From assembly GCA_009760885.1 (NCBI GenBank), contig WNKJ01000210.1, positions 1 through 64,000 of the forward strand: a stretch of DNA of 64,000 nt, given 5' to 3'. Below, one piece after another: positions 1 through 10,979 of this stretch. This DNA comes from Achatina immaculata (Eukaryota; Mollusca; Gastropoda; Stylommatophora; Achatinidae). Numbering within the stretch: position 1 is the first letter of the stretch; every line of letters begins with the position of its first letter. The translations under genes and the position numbers were made by a program. Under the pieces are notes generated by a model, which was not told where the DNA came from, made no database searches, and saw nothing but the letters and a program-made list of their open reading frames with translations.

Positions 1-1578
1 AAAGACACTTATCTCACTATATAACTATCAATACAAAGACAGTTATCTCACTATATAACTATCAATACAAAGACATTTATCTCACTATATAACTATCAAT
101 ACAAAGACAGTTATCTCACTATATAACTATCAATACAAAGACAGTTATCTCACTATATAACTATCAATACAAAGACAGTTATCTCACTATATAACTATCA
201 ATACAAAGACAGTTATCTCACTATATAACTATCAATACAAAGACAGTTATCTCACTATATAACTATCAATACAAAGACATTTATCTCACTATATAACTAT
301 CAATACAAAGACATTTATCTCACTATGTAACTGTCAATAGAAAGACAGTTATCTCACTATATAACTGTCAATAGAAAGACAGTTATCTCACTATATAACT
401 ATCAATACAAAGACAGTTATCTCACTATATAACTATCAATACAAAGACAGTTATCTCACTATATAACTATCAATAGAAAGACAGTTATCTCACTATATAA
501 CTATCAATACAAAGACATTTATCTCACTATATAACTATCAATACAAAGACATTTATCTCACTATATAACTATCAATATAAAGACAGTTATCTCACTATAT
601 AACTATCAATACAAAGACAGTTATCTCACTATATAACTATCAATACAAAGACAGTTATCTCACTATATAACTATCAATACAAAGACAGTTATCTCACTAT
701 ATAACTATCAATAGAAAGACAGTTATCTCACTATATAACTATCAATAGAAAGACAGTTATCTCACTATATAACTATCAATACAAAGACAGTTATCTCACT
801 ATATAACTATCAATACAAAGACATTTATCTCACTATATAACTATCAATAGAAAGACAGTTATCTCACTATATAACTATCAATACAAAGACAGTTATCTCA
901 CTATATAACTATCAATAGAAAGACAGTTATCTCACTATATAACTATCAATAGAAAGACAGTTATCTCACTATATAACTATCAATACAAAGACAGTTATCT
1001 TACTATATAACTATCAATAGAAAGACAGTTATCTCACTATATAACTATCAAAACAAAGACAGTTATCTCACTATATAACTATCAATAGAAAGACAGTTAT
1101 CTCACTATATAACTATCAATAGAAAGACAGTTATCTCACTATATAACTATCAATAGAAAGACAGTTATCTCACTATATAACTATCAATAGAAAGACAGTT
1201 ATCTCACTATATAACTATCAATACAAAGACAGTTATCTCACTATATAACTATCAATAGAAAGACAGTTATCTCACTATATAACTATCAATACAAAGACAT
1301 TTATCTCACTATATAACTATCAATAGAAAGACAGTTATCTCACTATATAACTATCAATACAAAGACATTTATCTCACTATATAACTATCAATACAAAGAC
1401 AGTTATCTCACTATATAACTATCAATAGAAAGACAGTTATCTCACTATATAACTATCAATACAAAGACAGTTATCTCACTATATAACTATCAATACAAAG
1501 ACAGTTATCTCACTATATAACTATCAATAGAAAGACAGTTATCTCACTATATAACTATCAATAGAAAGACAGTTATCT
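1..1578. repeat. 34-bp satellite array, about 46 units
   Basis: Direct tandem array running off the left edge of the window. Each unit contains the core TTATCTCACTATATAACTAT and a linker AATACAAAGACA or AATAGAAAGACA. Units differ mainly at two positions: C or G in the linker, and G, T or C in GACA(G/T/C)TT. The sequence ATAACTATC of one unit can pair with GACAGTTAT of the next, giving a 9-bp arm with one mismatch around an 8-nt loop. The array stops abruptly at 1578, about 450 bp beyond the stop codon of receptor 1. It has no coding content. Confidence 0.97.
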
Positions 1579-2026
1579 GGCTCCTGCCTTGAATTATATA
1601 AACCTGTAATGATTCACCCTTTTCTTCCACCAGTGATGATGACGACAATCCTGGTTATTGTAATGACGATAGTGGTGACGATAGTGATGAGGGTCTCTTG
1701 ATAGTTTGTATAGTACAGTCGGTACAGAAAATGTGTTAAAACGTACGTGAAATTATTCCAACTAGCACATGTGCACTTTGAAGTGCAAGAGGCAGGACAC
1801 CTGATGAAGGATCTTTCAAAATGAAAAAAGAAGTTCAAATTGAAAACGTAAATGAATACAAAATACACTCTTGGATAGTACATTATCACATTTTATAAGA
1901 AATGTTGTCTGTGTGTTACTATAATTAAGAAGCAAATTAAACTGGGGGAATACAACAGATATGATCTTCTATAAGGTAACGATATAAAACAATGATGAAT
2001 TTTTTTTTTGAAAAAGCAAAGTCTTG
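1579..2026. other. intergenic, 3' side of receptor 1
   Basis: No gene or recognisable element seen. Contains a short GAT/GAC-rich stretch (about 1630-1690). This would include the 3' UTR of receptor 1, transcribed leftwards. Confidence 0.6.
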
Positions 2027-3070
2027 TCAAACAGATCGTCTGCATCTAAAGAAAAGCTCCCTGAATGTTTGTCTGTATTTTGTGCTCATTCTGAAATACA
2101 AGAAAATGTTGACGCTCGAGTTAATGTTCTCAAACAACAGCGCTAGAGACCACAGGCTGTAGTAGAGGTTGAAGTATCTACCACTCCTGCTAAACTCTGG
2201 CTCATAGAACGTAGTTACACACAGCAGCACTGCCGGGGTGTAACATATGATCAAGATACCAGCAATAAGAACTACCATACTCATGGTTCTTCTGTCTCTG
2301 TGTGCATGAGACTCCAGCTTGTCCAGCTGGGCACCTTTAAGACACTCACTTTTCTGCCCCAACTTTCTTATTAAGATCAAAGTGAGAACAACAATGGCCA
2401 GGAAGGTCAAAATCCCGAAAAATGCATGGATAATGTAGACGATACCTTCTACCACATGGTTTTTATTCCTGACCAGCAAACCAAGTAATGTTCTGTTCTT
2501 ATTTGGATAGAACTTCCAGCCAATGTAGGACGTACAATACAGAGGTACTCCTGATAACCAAGTTACGCAGTAAATAGAAACGATAACAGCAGTTGTTCTT
2601 TTGGTTGTAATCATTTGTTTAACGTGTAAAGGAAAAGCTATGCAAAGACATCTCTCAGCCGCGATATAGACGGTGATTAGGCAGGTGATTCTAGCGAAAG
2701 CCTCACGTGGAACACCGGCTGTCAAATACTGGACTTCTGTCAGTACCATTGGTAAACTGGAGTTTTCAAACACACGGCTAACACAGAGAATGTACCACAG
2801 CTGTAGCAATAAGCTGCAGAGATCAGATATCGCCACTGCGAAGAAACTAATGTTAATGGTCGTGTTAAGTCCTTGTTTATAAAATATGACCAAATTGATA
2901 ATATTGGCAACGGATCCGGTCACGCTGACAAAAAGGCAGAGAATTATCGTATTTACAAACGTGAAAGTCTGCCGCTGTCTGTCGCTGATAATCTTTACTA
3001 CAACTGCAAGGTATCTGCCTGTTTCATGTAATGTGGTAGTGTTCGGAGCATCATACAGACTCGTCTCCAT
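2027..3070 (-). CDS. class A GPCR, putative gastropod chemosensory receptor 1
   Basis: Intact single-exon gene of 347 aa. I start at the ATG at 3070 (METSLYD); the frame stays open a few codons further upstream but offers no ATG there. Seven hydrophobic segments lie at roughly 38-63, 72-95, 113-138, 160-180, 208-235, 263-287 and 300-326. The N-terminus has an NTT glycosylation sequon. TM3 ends in AERC (138-141) where most class A receptors have DRY. TM6 has CYTP (276-279) for CWxP. TM7 has NSSVNIFLY (317-325), lacking the proline of NPxxY. A basic, Ser/Thr-containing tail follows. It is closely related to the three other receptors in this window. In the family such receptors are plasma-membrane proteins proposed to detect chemical cues; ligand and G protein are unknown. 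The ATG is immediately preceded by CAG after a mixed pyrimidine stretch, suggesting a 5'-UTR splice acceptor. A peptide-receptor role cannot be excluded. Confidence 0.93.
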   Translation of the reverse strand: METSLYDAPNTTTLHETGRYLAVVVKIISDRQRQTFTFVNTIILCLFVSVTGSVANIINLVIFYKQGLNTTINISFFAVAISDLCSLLLQLWYILCVSRVFENSSLPMVLTEVQYLTAGVPREAFARITCLITVYIAAERCLCIAFPLHVKQMITTKRTTAVIVSIYCVTWLSGVPLYCTSYIGWKFYPNKNRTLLGLLVRNKNHVVEGIVYIIHAFFGILTFLAIVVLTLILIRKLGQKSECLKGAQLDKLESHAHRDRRTMSMVVLIAGILIICYTPAVLLCVTTFYEPEFSRSGRYFNLYYSLWSLALLFENINSSVNIFLYFRMSTKYRQTFRELFFRCRRSV

Positions 3071-4077
3071 CTGTGCTAGCACTGAAAGATGTCGCTTGAT
3101 TGTAGCTTTCTGTATTTTTCTTTCTTTGGCTCCTTATTTTTACTAGTGATGCATTTGATATTCTCGTATTTATAAATGGAAAGCGTGAACATTAATCGAT
3201 GCTACAAATTATAGACCGATAGAGCTCATTTGTTAAATAATAGAAATTTGTCGTCATTTTCATATTTTGAGCATAGGATAATGAAAAATGTTCAACAATT
3301 CTTTGTCATAAAAATGTAATATGGCTCGTTTTGTCTTTCATAATGACACTTCTGAAGAAATAAATAATGGGAAAATGTAAAAACAACACCACAGACTCAG
3401 TAAAGAAAATAGATTCAGTGAGTGACTCACATTCATAATTAGGTCTAACAGTTCTGAGCACTCACTGAGCTCCGTCGTCAAGTTACAACGTAGATTTGGG
3501 ACGGACATTTTAATGACTTAACTAGCGTAGTTAGCAGAATGTAACAATGCTACAATCCGATTTGTAATATGAGATCAGTTTCAGTATGACATAGGCATTA
3601 TTTGCATTTAAAATGTTCGTCTTTCGTGTGACAGAAAAAAGTAATGCTAGTTTGTTGCTCTAAAATGCATCCACATGTCTAATATATGCCTCAAGGAAGA
3701 GTGTAACTAGCTGATTAATATATATTTGTATGATTGAAAGTAATGTAAAAATCAAATTCAACAACTGACAAGAAATATATTTTGTTAGAAATTATTTTAT
3801 TTCAAAATGAAAATGTAAATAAATTCAACAGGACTTTGAACACACAACCCCGTACAAACACACATTTTTAAAAACCTTTTTTGTTTCTGAAACTTTGATC
3901 ATATCTCTGAAGTAAACCGAGGCTAAAACAAAAACTCTGAATTTGAAAAAAATGAACTATTGAGTATTTACTCAGATTTTGTTCAAATAATTTTGCTATT
4001 GTTGATGTTATTTTACAGCATGAAAACACATTCAGAAACTTAGAGAGACGAGTAAAGCAAAGTTGCTGTTCTTTTTG

Positions 4078-4118
<41 letters not shown>

Positions 4119-4844
4119 ATCTTAGGTTAATTTTAAGAAAACAAAGATAAAGAATTTTTGTTTCAAACTTCGACGCTTTTGTAAATTGTCTCTACTTTTC
4201 GCTCCCTGAAATTTAGACTTTTTTCTACATTCCGATCCCTGAAATTTAGATGTTTGCACACTCCAAGGAAAGATCGAGGATAGATTGCGTTCGTAGTAAT
4301 GCTAGCTACATTGAGCGTGTCTGGTAAGTCGGTAAGAACAGCACCTTTATTTAACAATGTCCTCTGCGGTTTCGACATTTTTCGTTACGAATTTGTTTAG
4401 TGATGTTATTTATTCTCAAGGTAAGCATATATCTGTCTGTGATTATCTGTGAGAATGCATATACCTGTCTGTGATTCTGTGAGAATGACACACAAGAGCT
4501 AGTGATTTATTTCAGTTTGAAAAACAAGATATAGTACACTGTCGACACCACATGGTCAGTTAATGAACAATTTTTCTGGTCATTTTACAGCAAAGGAGCA
4601 CAGGTACAAATCATGTTTAGGTATAACTATCTTCTTACCTATCTATCAAATAGTTTTACATTAAACGAGTAATGTATAAGAAAAACTTGTAAATTAACAA
4701 GTGCCCTAGTATTTCAATGGCCCGATGGTCGGAAGTAAGAATCTTAGTATAGTGGGCAGTCGTGAAGTAAGGCTGTAGTCATTGTCCGGTTGTACTTGCG
4801 ATCTCTTGACTGCAGGTTTTTTTAAATTACTTAACCTGATTATA
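3071..4844. other. intergenic, 5' side of receptor 1
   Basis: AT-rich, no gene recognised. Probably holds the promoter and any 5'-UTR exon of receptor 1. It includes a (CT)n tract and two small imperfect duplications: one with the core CCCTGAAATTTAGA (about 4200-4252) and one with the core CTGTCTGTGATT (about 4430-4490). Confidence 0.5.
4081..4117. repeat. (CT)n microsatellite
   Basis: Uninterrupted TC dinucleotide run of 37 bases. Confidence 0.97.
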
Positions 4845-4873
4845 CGAGGGGAAGTCACTAAGTAACTCGCAAA
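4845..4873 (+). repeat. mariner terminal inverted repeat, left
   Basis: Begins CGAGGGGAAGTCACTAAGTA; 27 of 29 positions match the reverse complement of the right end. Preceded by TA. Confidence 0.93.
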
Positions 4874-4941
4874 TGCCTGTTACAAAAAAAAAAAAAAAAA
4901 AATTAATGCGACAGTAATTTGAAAACTTTAAATTTTTTAAC

Positions 4942-6012
4942 CTACATTATTCCCCTATTTCTCAACGTAATCGCACCAACATTGATACATTTGCCCCACC
5001 GTGTAACCAGTGATGCAGTACCCATGGTGTAAACATCTGGAATCCGATTTCTGAACCATTTTTTTTACTTCTGTTTCACTTCTTAGTCACTTGAGAATCT
5101 TCTCCCGCCAAGGTGGTTTTTCAATGGACCAAACAGGTGAAAATCACTTGGAGCTAAGTCAGGACTATAGGGTGGATGTTCAAGAACTTTCCAACACAAC
5201 TGCCTAATTTTCTCGTGGGGTAACCGAGCTGTAAGTGGTCTGGCATTGTCGTGAAGGAGAAGCACACCTCTAGTCAGCAGACCAGGACGTTTTCTTCGAA
5301 TTGCATCCCGTAGCATCGACAGAACTTCACGTACGATACAGAATTCACACTGTCACCATACTTCTGGAACTTGGTTAACAACACTCCTTGATAATCCCAG
5401 AACACTGTCAGCATAACCTTCCCCGCAGAAGACGTAATCTTGAATTTTTTGTGCATGGCGATGACGGGTGTTTCTTTGTATTGAGGCACGTTTTGATTCG
5501 GGTTGGTAGTGGTGCACCCAAGATTCGTCTCCAGTAATAATCCTTTGGAGAATGTCTTCACCTTCACATGCGTAATGACAGAGATGATGCAATGACAAAG
5601 CAAATCAGTTTATTTTGTGTTCATCATTCAGATCTCTGAGTACCCAACGTGAGCAAACTTTCCGAAAATTCAATTGCTCGTGCATTATTCTGTAGGCTAA
5701 GCCATGTGAACATCCGATTGCACTTGCTACACTGTCTATCGTTACTCGTCTATCAGCTCTGATAATCTCATTCACACTTTGCACAGTCGCTTCTGTTGCA
5801 ATCTGAACAAGTCGGACTTTGTCAACAATTTCGGTGCGTCCCTGAGAAAATCATTTTACCCAGTTATAGACTGCTTTACTTGATAAACACTTTTTAGCAT
5901 AAACTGTTATGATTTCCTTATGAATGTCCTCAACTGAATGTCACTTAGCCCACAGAAATGGCACTACACTTCTCTGTTCTTCTTTGGTACATACTAACAG
6001 TTGGGTAGCCAT
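4942..6012 (-). pseudogene. mariner transposase, broken
   Basis: Starts at an ATG (MATQLLVCTKEEQ) and can be followed for about 350 codons, close to the usual ~345. The N-terminal helix-turn-helix part includes RRVTIDSVASAIGCSHG. All three acidic catalytic positions are still visible: TGDESWVHHY, LLHDNARP and PYSPDLAPSDFHLFG, consistent with D,D34D. The reading is spread over three frames with at least two frameshifts, plus in-frame stops in the N-terminal third and just after GGRRFSSD. It cannot make a working enzyme. It would once have cut and joined mariner ends at TA sites. Confidence 0.92.
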
Positions 6013-6146
6013 TTTGTTATTGCTTTGCGCATGCGCACGTAACTCCCAGCGTCCCCTACATACAACTGTTATAAAACTGGATGATGATACTATCTAAAGA
6101 TATATTTAAATACTACCTGATAACTGCCACTTATAAAATATTTCAG

Positions 6147-6175
6147 TTTGCGAGTTACTTAGTGACTTCGCTTCG
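6147..6175 (-). repeat. mariner terminal inverted repeat, right
   Basis: Read on the minus strand it begins CGAAGCGAAGTCACTAAGTA. Followed on the plus strand by the TA target duplicate. Confidence 0.93.
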
Positions 6176-6177
6176 TA

Positions 6178-6300
6178 GATAACTAGTACATCTGGTTGTT
6201 GCATTTCAGTGCCTTCTTTGATCAGGCCGTCGGCTTTCTCATTCCTCGATATTCCACACTGGGGTAGACTCCGCGTCAGATGTAACATTACACACAACGT
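6178..6300 (-). pseudogene. LINE RNase H domain fragment
   Basis: The minus strand reads CGISRNEKADGLIKEG, matching the conserved histidine-loop region of LINE RNase H domains (usual form HCGIxGNEKADxLAKEG; the histidine is lost). It stops at the right TA of the mariner, so it may have been cut by that insertion. RNase H domains of this kind occur in Jockey/I-group LINEs and some CR1 relatives. Confidence 0.6.
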
Positions 6301-6320
6301 CCTATAGCGGTACCAGTCTG

Positions 6321-6547
6321 TCATTTGCATTTCATTTGCAGAACTTTGTCTCCCTAACAGCACTCCTGTAGGCTTCTCGGTAGATCAGCAAGATGCCCTG
6401 CTACTGACGCATCCATTTGCAGATTGATTATCAAAGACGTCTTGGAGCCATCTTCGTCTTGGTCTTCCTCTCTTTTTTTCCCATTATGTATCCTTCCAAG
6501 ACGGTCTTCTCTAAATTATTATGACGTTTCATATGTTCAAAATATTA
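6321..6547 (-). mobile_element. LINE-A 3' end, 5'-truncated
   Basis: Antisense copy of the C-terminal coding and 3' end shared by all LINE-A copies here, including the equivalents of RPKRRWLQD and the terminal AKFRKGHA. It is diverged, with several indels. The tail end is at 6321 and the truncation at about 6547. Confidence 0.85.
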
Positions 6548-7109
6548 GCGGTGCTAACCTTGCATTAAAAAGAAATACTATGAACCATGAATCAAAGTGT
6601 ACTGGTTTTGCAGGTGCTTTAATTTTCGCAGTTTTTGCAATATTTCCAAGTGGGTATGCATTTCTGTTGCAGTGATTTTTTTTTCTTGTTGGAACTGACC
6701 CAGCCTGTTTGTTTGTCCATGATGTCTAATTGTCTCTCTGGAGTCTCTGTGCAACGACTGTCATTTGTTGACCTGTTCATCATATGACGCGGTCATTTGC
6801 ATACAAAGCCGCTTTCATTCCACAGTAAGTTCTCTGACTAGGTCAAGATTTATCCTTCGCTTTGCTGTGATATCTAAATGTCAAAACTAATTAAAACAAA
6901 AGTAGCAACAGCTTTATTAGTTTATTTATTCTTATAACTAAAAGGTATTGGCTATGATATCTGTGTCTTCTTGACCAATGTATTTATCTTCGATAAAGGC
7001 TGTTAGGCTTCAATTTTCCATTTGTATTTACTCGACCAGGGACTATAGTCAGTTTTCAGGAAGACCAATGTGAGATAAAATAAGATCTGGGTCCGGTGGT
7101 TTGCAAATT
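6548..7109. other. intergenic, no gene seen
   Basis: No coding or repeat homology recognised between LINE-A and LINE-C fragments. Confidence 0.5.
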
Positions 7110-8318
7110 CCAACCCAAGCAGTCAGGCATGGGTTAGTGTTTATCATTTTACAATGCGGAGTGGTCCACAGAGGGCATTTTACAGAAAGATTGGAAGTAA
7201 GGACCAGGGTTAGACAAGGATGTCTGTTGTCACCATTCCTACTCCTGTTAGTAATAGACTGGATTATGAAAACGACTACAAGAACTAAACAGAAATGCAA
7301 AACAGTGTAGTCCATGGACACAACTGGAAGACCTAGATTTTGCAGACGAAGTGGCATTGCTATTACATAATCGCAATGGCTGTAAGGAAAGACCAAGAGA
7401 TAACGCACAATTTGGACTAAAAATCAATGGAGGAAAGCAATTCTCAGAATAAAAAGATCCAATACAAATTCAGTCATCTCAGAAGGCAAGAAATTAGAAG
7501 AAGAAAACACATTGACATATCTGGGCAGCATCAAAGATAGTGAGGGTGATACAGAAGTAGATATTAGTGTATCTCCTATCCACTTAAAACGTCCTCTCAT
7601 TATCATTATCGGTTGGTTTGTTTTCTGCCATAGTTCCTCATTGCTGATATTATATGGCCGTCTAGTCTGAAGGATCTTCCTTAGGCAGATGTTAACAAAG
7701 GTCTGCAGCCTCTTGGTGCTTTTGGGTGATCCTGTTCATGCTTTGGATCAATACAAAATAATATATGTGATCTTTATGTGCAGCGATTGGGAAGGCTAGA
7801 GTAGTACTTTACAGCTGAGAAACATATGGAAGGACAAGAGAATATCCTTAATAACAAATCTTAGACTGTTCAACACAAAGGTCAAATCGATCCTTTTGTT
7901 TGGATCAGAAACATGAACAGCATCAGCCAAAAGTACCAAGAGACTGCAGACCCTTGTTAACGCCTGCCTAATGAAGAACCTTCAGATGAGACGGCCAGAT
8001 AACATCAGCAATGAGGAACTATGGGAGAAAACGAAATAACTAACAGTGAAAGAAATGATAGTGAAAAGATCCTGGGGATGGATAGGAGATACACTTTGAA
8101 AGCATACCACTAACTTAACCAAACTGACTTTCATCTCGAATTTCCAGGGTAAAAGGAAACGAGGAAGAGCTAGAAACACCTGACTAATGAGTCTTGGAGC
8201 AGAGGTCAGAAAGATGGACTACACTTGCAGGCGGATAGAAGAAGCAGTCCGGGAGAGAAGTAAATAAGAAGCCCGTGTCTCATACTCCAGAAGTAGGCGA
8301 GGACGGATGGATGGATTT
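7110..8318 (+). mobile_element. LINE-C, RTE-clade retrotransposon, 5'-truncated and rearranged
   Basis: Shows RTE reverse-transcriptase motifs in order: VRQGCLLSPF, DWIM, then the antisense-free stretch equivalent to LDFADE (DFADD with the last Asp changed), and TYLGSIKD. After an inverted block (7569-7748) it resumes at IGKAR, then LRLFNTKVKS, RPDNISNEELWEKT, GWIGDTL and GKRKRGRARNT. It ends in (GGAT)n at about 8305-8318, the sort of short tandem tail typical of RTE elements. Frameshifts and stops are throughout. Confidence 0.87.
7569..7748 (-). repeat. inverted copy of LINE-C 3' segment inside LINE-C
   Basis: This block is the reverse complement (with substitutions and small indels) of 7913-8094, separated from it by about 165 bp. 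Anchors include TAGTTCCTCATTGCTGAT and GTCTGCAG. It sits between the equivalents of GDTEVDI and IGKAR of the surrounding element, which are adjacent in intact RTE proteins. Confidence 0.85.
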
Positions 8319-8470
8319 GATACTTTCGTTATTTTATGGATGGTTTATCTTTTTATGTATGGTTGATTTCTATTTCAGTTTCTGTAATTTGTGAATTATG
8401 TTTAATTTATCTGTATTTGTTCTTTTATCACTTAGTAATAATAGTGGTTAAAACAACAAACACTTGCAGA

Positions 8471-9039
8471 CATTCATTCATTCATTCATTCCTTTGCATG
8501 TCCCTTGCGGAACTTTGCCTCCCAAACAGCACTCCTGTAGGCCTCTCGGTTGTGAGCAAGATGGCCTGCTGCTGCTGCATCCATTTCCAGATCATCAACG
8601 ATGTCTTGCAGCCATCTTCGTTTCGGTCTTCCTCTTTTTCTTTTTCCCATTATGTATCCTTCCAATACGGTCTTCTCCAAATTATCATGACGTTTAATCT
8701 GTCCAAAATATTTAAGTTTTCTCTCTTTAATCCTCCCTACTAGCCAGCCTTCTTCAATATTAAGCTCTTGTAGTATAGATATATTTGTTCTTTTTTGTGT
8801 CCACGATATTTGGAGAACTCTTCTATAGCATTTACATTCAAAGGCATTTATGTGCTTCTCAGCTGTTTTGTTAAGTGTCCAGGTCTCACAGGCATATGTT
8901 GCGATGGGAAAGATGCATGCCCTTAAAAATCTTATTTTTGTGGTTCTGTCTGCTCCTCTCCACAGATTCTTTATTTGTTTTACTTTCTGAAGAGCAATAG
9001 ATGTCCTCCTTTTAATTTCCCTCATTGTATCTCCATTAT
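8471..9039 (-). mobile_element. LINE-A, 5'-truncated, long open C-terminus
   Basis: The minus strand is open from GDTMREIKRRTS through YACETWTLNKTAEKH, ISWTQKRTNIS, RHDNLEKTVLEGYI and RRWLQDIVDDL to the terminal KGHA. This is the post-RT region of an RTE-related LINE. The (AATG)n tail reads as CATTCATTCATT at 8471 on the plus strand. It is 5'-truncated at about 9039, as usual for LINE copies. One of the least decayed LINE-A ends here. Confidence 0.9.
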
Positions 9040-9363
9040 CTTGCAGACAATTAACATTAATCCCAAAAAAGACATTCATGAAAAAATCACTGTTTGTCAC
9101 ATAAAGACAGCTAACTGGCCCATTATGACAAGCTCGTAAATCACAGAATTGTATTCACAGCAGTCTGGCTGGCGTTAGAAGACTAATTCAGTATATAACG
9201 TAGAAGGTTAGACCATTACTTTCATACTGTGATTCAAAATCCCCAACAATAATTTACCTTTATTTGTTCTTCAGTTTCTTGCACAAAATATATCCAAACG
9301 AAATACAAGCTGCACTGGTACTCTCACTGCTTTGTTGATTATAACTACTACCTAAACTAGCAC

Positions 9364-9898
9364 GTTCATATTCTCAATTTTCCTGTTAGAGTGTTCATAC
9401 TCTCAAGTTTCCTGTTAGGATGTTCATATTTTCAAGTTTCCTGCTAGAGTGTTCATATTCTCAAGTTTCCTGCTAGGGTGTTCATATTTTCAAGTTTCCT
9501 GCTAGGGTGTTCATATTCTCAAGTTTTCTGCTCTAGTGTTCATATTTTCTAGTTTCCTGCTAGGGTGTTCATATTCTCAAGTTTCTTGCTAGGGTGTTCA
9601 TATTATCAAGTTTCTTGCTAGAGAGTTCATGTTCTAAAGTTTCCTGCTAGACTGTTCATATTTTCAAGTTTCCTGCTAGAGTGTTCATGTTCTAAAGTTT
9701 CCTGGTAGAGTGTGTATATTCTCAAGTTTCTTGCTAGAGTGTTCATGTTCTAAAGTGTTCATGTTCTAAAGTTTCCTGCTAGAGTGTTCATGTTCTCAAA
9801 TTTCCTGCTAGAGTGTTCATGTTCTAAAGTTTCCTGCTATAATGTTCATATTCTCAAGTTTCCTGCTAGGGTGTTCATATTTTCATGTTTCCTAATAG
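9364..9898. repeat. 29-bp minisatellite, minor array (~18 units)
   Basis: Tandem units with core GTTCATATTCTCAAGTTTCC plus TGCTAGAG. Variants carry CATGTTCTAAAG or CATATTTTCAAG. Same family and same orientation as the large array at 13008-16420. Confidence 0.96.
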
Positions 9899-10702
9899 GT
9901 TAGCCACCTGATGCAAGTTGATCATCTTTTCTGTAGTCATCAACACGGTATGACTCCAACAACCATTACTACAGAACACAACTATCCCCTTTATCTCGTA
10001 TAACAAATATGTTCTTTATTACTCTCACTGTTTTAATTCTGCGTAGTCGCCAAGTAAAAGGCAGGACAAGGAAAATGTTCACAGTGAAAACAGTTTTCAA
10101 ATTCTGCTGAACAAATTCACTGTTAATGTCTGAAAACAAGTCATGAAAATTCTGACGATAAGAAACAAGCCAGAAATGTGGTTTTAAAGATATTCTGATA
10201 GTAATACAAATCATCTCTGTTAGATTTACACAGTTCGCTGCCCCTATTAAGATTCTGTCAGAAAAGCTAGTAGAGAACTATAAACTGACAAAACCATACA
10301 GCTGCCATTACGAGAACTTGTTGAACCCCTAGAAATGTTAAATTTCTTACATGCCAAGTCAGATATTTTTATATTTCAGTTTGTAAAGAAACATTACCTT
10401 ATTCTGACGTTGCTCACACTTATCCGATCTAAACTCTATGCGCACCGCTACAACTTCAAGTAAATCAGGTAAAAATATTTATTGTCTTCAAAGACACACA
10501 TTTTAGGGTAATCATGTACAGTAGAGGTGTATACAATTTTATTAGAAATATCAAGTTCTATAAGCTGATCAAAAATGGTTAAAGAGATATTTAATTTTAT
10601 ATGATAGCATATGCAGTGGAGAAAGTATATGCTGCTTTCGATTAAATCCTTTCATTTGAATGAAATAAAGAGAAACATGAAAGAGAATCTACGTACATTT
10701 TA
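9899..10702. other. unassigned sequence between minisatellite and LINE-B
   Basis: No gene or element recognised; AT-rich. Confidence 0.5.
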
Positions 10703-10872
10703 TTACATACTTCCCGCGCCGCTAAACGTCACATAGGGCTCTCATGGTAGTTCGCCAAGATTTCCTGTTTTCGGCGAGTTTTTTCAATCTCATCAAGGGA
10801 TGTTATGCCCACTGAACTGGTCTCTCTTTACAGTGTCCTCTTTAGAGTTTCACGTAGCCGACCTTTTGGATT
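10703..10872 (-). mobile_element. LINE-B 3' end fragment, antisense
   Basis: Antisense match to the last ~170 bp of LINE-B copies such as 62690-62865: TCTTTAGAGTTTCACG, GGCGAG and AACGTCACATAGGGCTC are shared. It faces the plus-strand LINE-B copy that begins about 100 bp later. Confidence 0.8.
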
Positions 10873-10979
10873 ATCTGAGCAGTTTTTGTTGGTACGGCCT
10901 TCTTACATTCCAGAATCCGATCTTTGTCACATATTTGGGACCGATGAATTTTCTATTTAAATATAAAAGAAAGACCAAT

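Larger units (their letters stand above)
4845..6175 (-). mobile_element. mariner-family DNA transposon, complete ends, dead transposase
   Basis: A 1331-bp element, the usual mariner length, with 29-bp terminal inverted repeats (4845-4873 and 6147-6175) that differ at two positions. Both ends are flanked by TA (4843-4844 and 6176-6177), the duplication made by Tc1/mariner transposases. It encodes a degenerate transposase on the minus strand. It lies directly beside a LINE RNase H remnant that it may have interrupted. Confidence 0.93.

Noticed and set aside
1..1578. CRISPR-like array
   Set aside because: Units are contiguous 34-bp repeats without unique spacers, and the genome is eukaryotic.
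4163..4378. 71-codon minus-strand frame containing a small duplication
   Set aside because: No family resemblance I can defend; left as intergenic.
8336..8743. Plus-strand frames across 8336-8743 and similar ones at 27636-28004, 50553-50738 and 57778-58077
   Set aside because: Antisense shadows of the LINE-A C-terminus; they recur with every LINE-A copy.
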